A DNA stretch of 11,609 nt from Candidatus Avipropionibacterium avicola (GTDB lineage Bacteria > Actinomycetota > Actinomycetes > Propionibacteriales > Propionibacteriaceae). Positions within the stretch are counted from its first letter, which is position 1, and each line of letters opens with the position of its first letter. Location: contig DVLP01000044.1 of the NCBI GenBank assembly GCA_018715445.1, forward strand, positions 1-11,609, written 5' to 3'. The notes below the pieces were generated by a model. That model was not told the origin of the DNA. It saw nothing but the letters and a program-made list of their open reading frames with translations, and made no database searches. A program made the translations under genes and the position numbers. Of this stretch, positions 1 through 7,172 are shown piece by piece.

Positions 1-106
1 CCGGCCCGGTGTCGACCGCCTCCTCCTGGACCGGGGCATCCGGCAGGGCCGAGTTGTTCTCGTTCCAGGCCTTGTCGATCGCGGGGCCGTGGCTGAGGAA
101 TGACAT
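1..106 (-). CDS. Unrecognised protein, N-terminal 35 residues only
   Basis: This is the start of a minus-strand gene that runs off the left edge of the window. Its ATG is at 106-104, and an AAAGGAC ribosome binding site lies about 6 bases upstream. The visible peptide begins MSFLSHGPAIDKAWNENN and continues with an acidic, proline-rich stretch. The 35 codons have no stop. I see no signal peptide or membrane segment in this part and cannot assign a family. The start codon lies 78 bases downstream of the stop codon of the LacI-family regulator on the same strand. The two could therefore be co-transcribed, and this gene is a candidate target of that regulator; that is inference from position only. 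Confidence 0.6.
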   Translation of the reverse strand, partial: MSFLSHGPAIDKAWNENNSALPDAPVQEEAVDTGP

Positions 107-184
107 GGACGTGTCCTTTCTGGGCAACGAAGGCAGGGTGGACCGGCCCCGTGGCGGTCGGCGACGGGGTCAGGACTGTTGGGG

Positions 185-1258
185 TCAGTGCGGGGCTGGT
201 TGGGTGCTGGCCCGCACGACCAGCTCGTGCGGCAACACGATCTGGCGTGGTGTGCGGGCCGGGTCGAGCAGGAGTTCGGCGGCGAGCCGTCCCTTCTCGG
301 CGATCGGTTGGCGGATGGTGGTCAGGCCGGCGTCGGCGGCCATCGGGAGATCGTCGAAGCCGACGACGGAGATGTCCCGTCCGGGCTCGAGGCCGCGGTG
401 GCGCATCGCGTCGATGAACCCGAGCGCCAGCACATCGCTCACCGCGACCACCGCCGTCGGTCGGTGCTGGCGGTCCAGGACGTGGCCGCCGGCGCGCCGG
501 CCCGACTCACGGGAGTTGACCCCGGCGGTGACGATGGTGCTCGTCGGCGAGTCCAGCCCGTCGACGATGCCGCGGATCCGCGACCAGGTGTCGTGATAGG
601 TCGCTGCCCGGTCGTGATGGGCCAGCAGTTCGCCGAAGGCCTCGGGGCCGCGCTCCACCCCTTCCCCGTCCTGGCTGTAGCTGAACTCGACCAGGATGAC
701 GACGTCGCGGTGGCCGAGGGCTCGTAGGTGGGCACCGACGTCCCGGCCGGCGGCATGGTCGTCGATCACCACGTGGTCGACATCGGCCAGGTCGGACCCG
801 GCACCGGACGGCTTGGTGCAGACCACGGTGGGCAGGCGCCGCTGGCGGGCCTGCCGGATCGAGGGCAGGTCGCAACACATCGCCGCCACCCCGTCGACCG
901 CGGCATGGCGCAGCGCCTCCAGGGCATCGGTGTCACCGACCGGCACGCTCAGCAGCAGGAGGTTGGCGCCGTCGGCCTCCATCACCTGGGCGAAGGCCGC
1001 CAACCAGGCCGTCGAGAACGGATCGTCGAAGGCGTACGACAGTCGTTCGGCGAAGACGACGCCGTACGCATTGGACCGTCCGGCGCGCAACTGACGCGCG
1101 GCCGCATCCGGCCCGGCGTAGCCCATCTTCTCGGCACGGGCCAGGATGTCGGTCCGCAGTCGGGCGGACAGCTGGTCGGGCCGGTTGAACGCATTGGACA
1201 CCGTCATCACCGAGACGCCCATGACCGAAGCGACGTCCTTCATGGTGACCTTGCTCAT
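185..1258 (-). CDS. LacI-family transcriptional regulator
   Basis: A 357-residue DNA-binding regulator of the LacI/GalR family, which usually responds to a sugar or sugar derivative. The N-terminal helix-turn-helix begins VTMKDVASVMGVS, with a recognition helix containing MTVSNAFN (residues 18-25). The hinge helix is AARQLRAGRS (residues 53-62). It includes Leu57, the residue position that in this family wedges into the central CG step of the operator. A periplasmic-binding-protein-like effector and dimerisation domain follows, with typical VSDVLALGF and VVGFDDLP segments. The ATG at 1258 is preferred over an upstream ATG at 1375 because a strong AGGAGGTGG ribosome binding site precedes it and the protein then begins exactly at the helix-turn-helix. 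The length is normal for the family. Two operator-like sites lie just upstream, which suggests autoregulation. The effector cannot be named from sequence. Confidence 0.93.
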   Translation of the reverse strand: MSKVTMKDVASVMGVSVMTVSNAFNRPDQLSARLRTDILARAEKMGYAGPDAAARQLRAGRSNAYGVVFAERLSYAFDDPFSTAWLAAFAQVMEADGANLLLLSVPVGDTDALEALRHAAVDGVAAMCCDLPSIRQARQRRLPTVVCTKPSGAGSDLADVDHVVIDDHAAGRDVGAHLRALGHRDVVILVEFSYSQDGEGVERGPEAFGELLAHHDRAATYHDTWSRIRGIVDGLDSPTSTIVTAGVNSRESGRRAGGHVLDRQHRPTAVVAVSDVLALGFIDAMRHRGLEPGRDISVVGFDDLPMAADAGLTTIRQPIAEKGRLAAELLLDPARTPRQIVLPHELVVRASTQPAPH

Positions 1259-1289
1259 CGACTCCACCTCCTCTGACATCCATGCTGTC

Positions 1290-1303
1290 CTGTATCGATA
1301 AAG
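1290..1303. promoter_or_regulatory. Candidate LacI-type operator, proximal site
   Basis: CTGTATCGATAAAG is a 14-bp inverted repeat with one mismatched pair (half-sites CTGTATC and CTTTATC) around a central CG. LacI-family operators typically have this form. It lies 32 bases upstream of the LacI start codon and just downstream of a TTGACG -35-like box (1312-1317, minus strand). It would therefore cover the expected -10 region, as in autorepression. The palindrome is seen directly; binding is inferred. Confidence 0.5.
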
Positions 1304-1311
1304 AGAACAAC

Positions 1312-1317
1312 CGTCAA
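1312..1317 (-). promoter_or_regulatory. Candidate -35 box of the LacI-family gene
   Basis: On the minus strand this reads TTGACG, five of six bases of the consensus TTGACA. With a 17-base spacer the -10 would be TACAGG, which is poor and overlaps the proximal operator. The box sits between the two operator-like sites. The -10 is not convincing, so the exact promoter remains uncertain. Confidence 0.35.
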
Positions 1318-1323
1318 GCAGAT

Positions 1324-1337
1324 CTGGATCGTTAAAG
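1324..1337. promoter_or_regulatory. Candidate LacI-type operator, distal site
   Basis: CTGGATCGTTAAAG matches the proximal site (1290-1303) at 12 of 14 positions. It lies in the same orientation, 34 bp away, roughly three helical turns. Its own symmetry is weaker, with four of seven pairs. It lies just upstream of the -35-like box. The repetition of the motif, more than its symmetry, suggests a second binding site for the same regulator. Confidence 0.4.
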
Positions 1338-1365
1338 AAGCCCCGACTCAGCCGTTCACTGGCGC

Positions 1366-1381
1366 GAAATGGCACGGGGAG
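1366..1381 (+). repeat. Imperfect direct repeat, left copy
   Basis: GAAATGGCACGGGGAG matches 1886-1902 (GAAATGGTCACGGGGAG) apart from one missing T. Weaker similarity continues for about 15 bases on the right of both copies (CCTC then GCCCG). The left copy contains the ATG of the nuclease-domain ORF. The right copy is the left arm of the purA terminator hairpin. Confidence 0.5.
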
Positions 1382-1923
1382 ACCTCAGTCGGCCCGCAAC
1401 CCCCCGGGCACTCGGTCGGTTCCGGGGCAACCGCCGATTCCGCGCAGCCGTGGACCGTCGGCCGCACGGACGTTTCGAGTCGATCTGGGAGGTCCTGCTC
1501 GCCGAGTTGCACCACGCTGTCGGCGTCGAGGTGGAGCCGCAGCACGAGGTCATCGACGACAACGGCGTCTGGCTGGCCCGTGGTGACCTGTGGCTGGTCG
1601 GCACCCGTCGGATCCACGAGTACGACGACGGCCACCACCGCGACCCCGGTCAGCACCATCAGGACCTCCGCCGTGACCGACGACTCGGCCTGGCCGGCTG
1701 GTCACGTCGCGGCTACACCAGCCCCGACCTGCTGCGACACGCGGTCCACGTGCTCGCCGATGCCGATCACGCCCTCGGTCGGCGCCACGATCCCGGCCGG
1801 ATCCGCCCCTGGTACGCCCAACTGCGCACCTCCCTGTTCTCCGACACGGGCCGCCGCCAGTTCCTGAGCAGCCTGCCCGGGACGAGAAATGGTCACGGGG
1901 AGGGCCTCCGGCAGCCCGGATGA
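1369..1923 (+). CDS. DUF559/AbiEi-type C-terminal nuclease-like domain, probably an N-terminally truncated remnant
   Basis: An open frame of 184 codons. From about residue 35 it resembles the C-terminal domain of the roughly 300-residue actinobacterial AbiEi/DUF559-type proteins, which have a Vsr-like endonuclease fold. Visible landmarks in order are FESIWEVLL, a GVEVEPQHEVIDDNG segment, ARGDLWL, the EYD-H core as HEYDDGHHRD, QDLRRDRRL and AGW followed by SPDLL. The N-terminal winged-helix half normally found in these proteins is absent. Third codon positions from about 1460 are almost all G or C, so this part has evolved as coding sequence. The first 30 codons look less like coding sequence, and no ribosome binding site precedes the ATG. 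Start and stop both fall inside copies of the same repeat, and the last 12 or so codons are terminator sequence. Most likely it is a decaying fragment; a standalone small protein is possible. Confidence 0.55.
   Translation: MARGDLSRPATPRALGRFRGNRRFRAAVDRRPHGRFESIWEVLLAELHHAVGVEVEPQHEVIDDNGVWLARGDLWLVGTRRIHEYDDGHHRDPGQHHQDLRRDRRLGLAGWSRRGYTSPDLLRHAVHVLADADHALGRRHDPGRIRPWYAQLRTSLFSDTGRRQFLSSLPGTRNGHGEGLRQPG
1886..1902 (+). repeat. Imperfect direct repeat, right copy
   Basis: GAAATGGTCACGGGGAG is the partner of 1366-1381. Here the sequence forms the left arm of the purA terminator stem. The left copy has no matching inverted arm nearby. Confidence 0.5.
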
Positions 1924-1938
1924 CCCTCCCCGTGACCA
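1890..1938. terminator. Bidirectional hairpin terminator of purA
   Basis: A perfect 15-bp stem (1890-1904 with 1924-1938) whose arm reads TGGTCACGGGGAGGG. The loop contains a second small stem, TCCGG (1907-1911) with CCGGA (1916-1920), so the whole can fold into one long hairpin. It begins 21 bases past the purA stop codon. On the purA strand it is followed only by ATTTCTC rather than a true U-tract, as is common in actinobacteria. It also ends the converging ORF 1369-1923, whose stop codon lies in the loop. Confidence 0.75.
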
Positions 1939-1959
1939 CTGCGAGGAGTCGGGTACGGC

Positions 1960-3312
<1,353 letters not shown>

Positions 3313-3366
3313 CCGGACCGTCCCGTCCCCGATCCTCGGCGGTTCGGCGCCCTCAGGACGGGCCCG

Positions 3367-3795
3367 TCAGGCACCCGGAGCCAGCAGCGCCTGCCAGGCC
3401 TCCTCGGAGCTGTCGCGCAGGAACTGGGTGCAACGTTCGGCCTCGTCCACCTCACCGATCCGGTCCGCAGCGATCGCCAGGGCCGCCAACGCCCGCAGGA
3501 ATCCCTGGTTGGGCACGTGCGCGTACGGGACCGGGCCGCTGCCGCGCCAGCCGGAACGACGCAGGGCGTCCAGACCGCGGTGGTAGCCGGTCCGCGCGAA
3601 GGCATAGGCCACCACGACCTCGTCGGCGGCCAGGCGTTGCTCGGCCAGCACCGCCCACGCCAGGCTGCTCGCCGGATGGGCCGCGGCGACCTCGACCGGG
3701 TCGGTCCCCGACTCCAGGGCCTCGGCGGCGGCATCGGTGGGCAGGCGGGTGGGCTCGGGCCCGTCCGCCAACAGGTTGTGGTGGGTCTGGCTCAT
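3367..3795 (-). CDS. DUF3151 family protein
   Basis: A 142-residue, probably all-helical cytosolic protein of unknown function. Recognisable DUF3151 features are the HPASSLAWAVLAE helix (around residues 40-52), the AFARTGYHRGLDALRRSGWRG block (around 64-84), the PVPYAHVPNQGFLRALAAL block (around 88-106) and the C-terminal IGEVDEAERCTQFL. No signal peptide or membrane segment is present. The ATG at 3795 has GAGAGGA about 6 bases upstream. In Mycobacterium tuberculosis a DUF3151 gene (Rv0360c) also lies between purA (Rv0357c) and fba (Rv0363c). The linkage is therefore old, though no role has been established. Confidence 0.9.
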   Translation of the reverse strand: MSQTHHNLLADGPEPTRLPTDAAAEALESGTDPVEVAAAHPASSLAWAVLAEQRLAADEVVVAYAFARTGYHRGLDALRRSGWRGSGPVPYAHVPNQGFLRALAALAIAADRIGEVDEAERCTQFLRDSSEEAWQALLAPGA

Positions 3796-3816
3796 GTCGA
3801 TCCTCTCGTCGCTACC

Positions 3817-3822
3817 ATCGTA
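3817..3822 (-). promoter_or_regulatory. Candidate -10 box for the DUF3151 gene
   Basis: The minus strand reads TACGAT (TANNNT), 21 bases upstream of the DUF3151 start codon. This would give a short leader of about 15 bases that includes the GAGAGGA ribosome binding site. No -35 box is apparent. Confidence 0.35.
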
Positions 3823-3857
3823 CGGAGCCGGATTCGGCGTGGCGCCGCCGCCTCACG

Positions 3858-3886
3858 TGGACGAAGCGCCGGTCGAGGGCTATGGT
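3858..3886 (+). promoter_or_regulatory. Candidate promoter of the PRC-barrel gene
   Basis: TGGACG (3858-3863, four of six bases of TTGACA) is separated by 17 bases from TATGGT (3881-3886, TANNNT). Predicted initiation near 3893 leaves a leader of about 130 bases. The spacing is ideal for a housekeeping sigma factor. It has not been tested. Confidence 0.4.
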
Positions 3887-3892
3887 CGTGGC

Positions 3893-4021
3893 GCTGCCCT
3901 TAGAGCCGGGACCCGGCTCCGGTCAGCACGGGCCCTCGGGCCACCACAGGGGCCCACCCGGGCCTTGGAGTAGTCGCCGCTGCTTCCCGACGAGCAGCCG
4001 ACGAGTGAGAGGGAGACATTC
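3893..4021 (+). promoter_or_regulatory. GC-rich structured leader of the PRC-barrel gene
   Basis: The 226-bp gap between the DUF3151 and PRC-barrel genes contains no convincing gene but several hairpins. GAGCCGGG (3903-3910) pairs perfectly with CCCGGCTC (3912-3919). GGCCC at 3931-3935 and 3951-3955 can each pair with GGGCC at 3938-3942 or 3960-3964, so alternative folds exist. GCTGCT (3979-3984) pairs with AGCAGC (3993-3998) and ends 9 bases before the AGAGGGAG ribosome binding site. A regulatory leader is possible; chance pairing in GC-rich DNA is the alternative. Confidence 0.3.
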
Positions 4022-4024
4022 GTG

Positions 4025-4411
4025 ATGGCACTGCCCTCAGAGGAACTCGACCAGTTGTACGACGCCGTCGTGCACGACCAGGGCGGGGACCGGATCGGTA
4101 CGGTGGGCCAGATCTATCTGGACGACGCCACCGAGGAGCCGACCTTCATCACCGTCCGTACCGGACTGTTCGGGACCAAGGAGAGCTTCGTCCCGGTCTG
4201 TCACGCCGAGTACACCGACGACGGTGAGGTCCAGGTCCCGTACGACAAGGTCACCATCAAGGAGTGCCCGCTGGTCGATCCGGAAGGACATCTGGACGCC
4301 GACGAGCAGGCAACCCTGTACACCCACTACGGCGTCGACGACGCCCCGAGTGACACTGCACCCACCGACCCAGCACCGACCGACCCAGCACCCGCCGACA
4401 CACCGTCGTGA
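4025..4411 (+). CDS. PRC-barrel domain protein
   Basis: A protein of 128 residues with one PRC-barrel (photosynthetic reaction centre H-subunit-like beta-barrel) domain over about residues 1-90. Visible features are the DAVVHDQGGDRIGTVGQIY opening, the EPTFITVRTGLFG strand, a SFVPV strand and VPYDKVTIKECP. Such small actinobacterial proteins are often linked to stress, but the function is unknown. The tail is a low-complexity Asp-Pro-Ala-Pro-Thr repeat. No membrane segment is present. AGAGGGAG at 4008-4015 is the ribosome binding site. The ATG at 4025 and a GTG at 4022 in the same frame are both well placed, and I prefer the ATG. The gene faces fba across a long shared hairpin and has its own promoter candidate, so it is probably monocistronic. 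Confidence 0.87.
   Translation: MALPSEELDQLYDAVVHDQGGDRIGTVGQIYLDDATEEPTFITVRTGLFGTKESFVPVCHAEYTDDGEVQVPYDKVTIKECPLVDPEGHLDADEQATLYTHYGVDDAPSDTAPTDPAPTDPAPADTPS
4364..4393 (+). repeat. Two 15-bp tandem repeats in the PRC-barrel gene tail
   Basis: ACCGACCCAGCACCG is repeated once with a single change. It encodes a TDPAP repeat in the C-terminal tail, close to the stop codon. The unit is a multiple of three, so copy-number change would lengthen or shorten the tail without a frameshift. Confidence 0.6.
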
Positions 4412-4441
4412 TCCGCGTGCGCGCCTGACGCAGCAGACAAC

Positions 4442-4491
4442 GCAACAGGCCGGGGCAGGTCCTCAATGAGGACACCGCCCCGGCCTGTTGC
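4442..4491. terminator. Bidirectional hairpin between the PRC-barrel gene and fba
   Basis: A perfect 15-bp stem, GCAACAGGCCGGGGC (4442-4456) with its complement (4477-4491). The loop contains a second perfect stem, GTCCTC-AAT-GAGGAC (4459-4473). It lies 30 bases past the PRC-barrel stop codon and 60 bases past the fba stop codon on the other strand. Neither side has a U-tract. The two genes converge on it, so a shared terminator is the simplest reading. Confidence 0.75.
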
Positions 4492-4514
4492 CGTACTGCT
4501 CTGTTGCCGTACTG
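4485..4514 (+). repeat. 14-bp direct repeat beside the terminator
   Basis: CTGTTGCCGTACTG occurs at 4485-4498 and again at 4501-4514, two bases apart. The first copy overlaps the right arm of the terminator stem. It looks like a local tandem duplication. Confidence 0.65.
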
Positions 4515-4521
4515 GGGTGGA

Positions 4522-4546
4522 CCGGGTCGCCGGATCGGCGACCCGG
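4522..4546 (-). terminator. Hairpin immediately after fba
   Basis: CCGGGTCGCCG (4522-4532) pairs perfectly with CGGCGACCCGG (4536-4546) around a three-base loop. It begins 5 bases after the fba stop codon. It has no U-tract. It probably acts as the first fba terminator or protects the messenger's 3-prime end, with the longer hairpin at 4442-4491 behind it. Confidence 0.65.
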
Positions 4547-4551
4547 ACCGA

Positions 4552-5577
<1,026 letters not shown>

Positions 5578-5636
5578 CGGATGCCCCCTTTCTCTGGCGG
5601 CGAACTCGTGGGTCGAGCGGTCCTGACCCCTTCATC

Positions 5637-5663
5637 CTCGCACTCGATCGGCGACGGTGCGAG
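5637..5663. promoter_or_regulatory. Inverted repeat upstream of fba
   Basis: CTCGCAC (5637-5643) and GTGCGAG (5657-5663) are perfect 7-bp arms 13 bases apart, about 60 bp upstream of the fba start codon. It may be an operator or a leader hairpin of fba. Nothing further identifies it. Confidence 0.3.
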
Positions 5664-5683
5664 TACGGGGCCCACGGGAGCAG

Positions 5684-5703
5684 GACCACCCCAACCGGTG
5701 GTC
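5684..5703 (-). terminator. Possible terminator of the small membrane-protein gene
   Basis: GACCACC (5684-5690) pairs perfectly with GGTGGTC (5697-5703) around a six-base loop. It starts about 46 bases past the stop codon of gene 5750-6292. It has no U-tract. Position and perfect arms are the only support. Confidence 0.35.
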
Positions 5704-5719
5704 TGGAGCCGTCACCCGG

Positions 5720-5761
5720 CCTCAAGGATCGGGCCTCAGCGATCGGGCCTCAGCGATCGAG
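5720..5761 (+). repeat. Three tandem copies of a 14-bp unit over a stop codon
   Basis: The units CCTCAAGGATCGGG (5720-5733), CCTCAGCGATCGGG (5734-5747) and CCTCAGCGATCGAG (5748-5761) differ by one to three bases. The third overlaps the last codons and the stop codon of gene 5750-6292. Each copy carries the same TGA on the minus strand. The 14-bp period is not a multiple of three, consistent with duplication at and beyond the gene end. Confidence 0.75.
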
Positions 5762-6292
5762 CTGGCGGGTGTCGACCCGGACCTGACCGCCGGACAGCGT
5801 CCGTACGGCCTGGTCGATCGTCGACGCGACGGCCGGCACCTGGTCCAGGCGCAGCTTCGCCCGCTGGTCGCCATGACTCAGCTCGAGCCAGGACTCCTTG
5901 CGCCACCACGGCGTACGGGCGCGCAGCAGGGTGACCTCGGCCCACGGCACGAACTGCTGCCCGAGGCCGACACCGTCGCGGTCGACCTGGACCGCCGTGG
6001 TCCCCCACGGGGTGCGCTTCAGGGTGCGCGAGGCCAGCCCCCACCGCAGCGCAGAGTTGACGATCCGATACAGGTTGAGCACGCCGAACAGCCCGTAGAA
6101 GGCGAGGATCAGCGGGTCGTTCCAGCGAAAGACCAGATACATCACGCCGGCGATCACCGCGCTGATCGCGAGCCCGACCAGGGCCCAGACGAAGGCCTTG
6201 CGCCAGCCGTTGCGACGGGCCTCGGTGACCGTCGAGTCGTAGGGCAGCACGAGCTCGTTCGCCACCAACGCCTCAGGACCCAGCACCGTCAT
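5750..6292 (-). CDS. Small two-helix membrane protein, possibly with a PH-like domain
   Basis: A 180-residue protein I cannot name with certainty. A short cytosolic start (ELVLPYDSTVTE, residues 13-24) is followed by two likely membrane helices at about residues 33-55 and 60-78. A soluble C-terminal half follows, with strands such as TTAVQVDRDGVG, FVPWAEVTLL and SWLELSHGD. This order resembles YcxB-like and bacterial PH-like membrane proteins, where a helical hairpin precedes a small beta domain; that match is inference. No Shine-Dalgarno precedes the ATG at 6292. A CACAAT box lies 7 bases upstream, which would fit a leaderless transcript. The gene is separated by hairpins from GntR upstream and fba downstream, so it may be a single-gene unit. 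Confidence 0.8.
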   Translation of the reverse strand: MTVLGPEALVANELVLPYDSTVTEARRNGWRKAFVWALVGLAISAVIAGVMYLVFRWNDPLILAFYGLFGVLNLYRIVNSALRWGLASRTLKRTPWGTTAVQVDRDGVGLGQQFVPWAEVTLLRARTPWWRKESWLELSHGDQRAKLRLDQVPAVASTIDQAVRTLSGGQVRVDTRQLDR

Positions 6293-6324
6293 GGCATCGA
6301 TTGTGTCAGATGGTGGCGCATCGG

Positions 6325-6339
6325 CCGGCCGGCGGCCGG
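6325..6339 (-). terminator. Possible terminator of the GntR-family gene
   Basis: CCGGCC (6325-6330) and GGCCGG (6334-6339) form a 6-bp GC-only stem with a three-base loop, 15 bases past the GntR stop codon. It has no U-tract, and short GC palindromes arise easily in this genome. Confidence 0.35.
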
Positions 6340-6354
6340 ATCACCGGGTGGACC

Positions 6355-7122
6355 TCAGCGCGCACCGCGCGGGGTGATCGCCATGTGGATGCGGTAACGA
6401 TCGGCGCGATAACTGGAGATCGAGAACTCGATGATCCGCTCACTGGACCAGGTCACCCGCTCGGTCACCAGCAACGGCGCCCGCTTGGTGAGCCCGAGGA
6501 TCTGGGCCCGCTGCCGGTCGGCCGCCTCGGCCCGTACGGTCTGTTCGCCGTTGGTCACCACGACGCCGTACTCGCTGGCGAAGACGTCGTAGAGCGAGCC
6601 GAGCTCACGGTCCAGCAGGCCGGGGAACAGCGCCGACGGGTAGTAGCCGACCTCGTAGGCCATCGGTGAGCTGTCGGCGGTGCGCAGCCGCTCGACCCGG
6701 ACCACCTTGTCCATCGGACGGATCCGCAGCGCGAAGGCGATCTCGTCGTCGGCCTCGATCTCGGAGGCCGCCAGCACCACGGTCGCCGGCTCGAGGCCGC
6801 GGGCCCGCATCTCGCGGGAGAACGAGGTCAGATGCAGCCGGGAGTCGACCTGGGGACCGGTGACGTAGGTCCCCTTGCCGTGGACCCGCTCCAGGGCGCC
6901 GGCCTCGACCAGGTCGGCGATCGCCTGGCGCACGGTCACCCGGCTCACCCCGAGCCGGACCACCAAGGCACGCTCGGACGGGATCGCGTCACCGGGATGG
7001 AGCTCGGCGTCGATCAGGTCGGAGAGGATGTCGCGGACCTGGGCCCGCTTGGTGGTGGCGTGACCGAGGTTCTGCGCCAAGAGTTCCAGCCGACCACCAG
7101 AGGTACCGTCGACGTCGGGCAC
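6355..7122 (-). CDS. GntR-family regulator, HutC/UTRA subfamily
   Basis: A 255-residue transcription regulator. The winged helix-turn-helix covers about residues 22-88, with PGDAIPSERALVVRLGVSR, TVRQAIADLVEAGALERV and the wing HGKGTYV (81-87). A UTRA effector domain fills the rest, opening with LTSFSREMRARG and ending in SSYRADRYRIHMAI. UTRA regulators of this type commonly sense sugar phosphates, amino sugars or histidine-pathway compounds; the ligand here is unknown. The frame opens with a GTG at 7143 that has no ribosome binding site. The tandem GTG codons at 7125 and 7122 follow AAGGGAG, and 7122 has the better spacing. The gene diverges from the DUF2797 gene, with an inverted repeat between them that is the obvious operator candidate. 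Confidence 0.92.
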   Translation of the reverse strand: MPDVDGTSGGRLELLAQNLGHATTKRAQVRDILSDLIDAELHPGDAIPSERALVVRLGVSRVTVRQAIADLVEAGALERVHGKGTYVTGPQVDSRLHLTSFSREMRARGLEPATVVLAASEIEADDEIAFALRIRPMDKVVRVERLRTADSSPMAYEVGYYPSALFPGLLDRELGSLYDVFASEYGVVVTNGEQTVRAEAADRQRAQILGLTKRAPLLVTERVTWSSERIIEFSISSYRADRYRIHMAITPRGAR

Positions 7123-7153
7123 CACAGCTCCCTTCAGAGCCACGTGGGCTCGC

Positions 7154-7159
7154 TAGCAT
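7154..7159 (+). promoter_or_regulatory. Candidate -10 box for the DUF2797 gene
   Basis: TAGCAT (TANNNT) on the plus strand would start transcription near 7166. The palindrome at 7171-7189 would then lie just inside the transcript start region, where a bound regulator would block polymerase. No -35 box is clear. Confidence 0.3.
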
Positions 7160-7166
7160 CGCCTTC

Positions 7167-7172
7167 ACCGTA
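7167..7172 (-). promoter_or_regulatory. Candidate -10 box for the GntR-family gene
   Basis: The minus strand reads TACGGT (TANNNT). It overlaps the edge of the palindrome at 7171-7189. A start near 7160 would leave a leader of about 38 bases containing AAGGGAG. Overlap with the palindrome would allow autoregulation. Confidence 0.35.

Noticed and set aside
147..169. CCCCGT and ACGGGG arms with an 11-base loop between the LacI-family gene and the partial gene
   Set aside because: Six base pairs in GC-rich DNA are not enough to call a terminator. It also lies between genes that may be co-transcribed.
3321..3362. CCCGTCC and GGACGGG arms downstream of the DUF3151 stop codon
   Set aside because: The loop is nearly 30 bases and the arms are short. 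It also overlaps the purA promoter region, so it is weak as a terminator.
3882..4025. A 47-codon open frame in the PRC-barrel leader whose TGA overlaps the PRC-barrel ATG (TGATG)
   Set aside because: Its ATG lies inside the predicted -10 box, it has no ribosome binding site, and the Gly/Pro/Arg/Ser-rich product looks like translated GC-rich leader. The overlap is probably chance.
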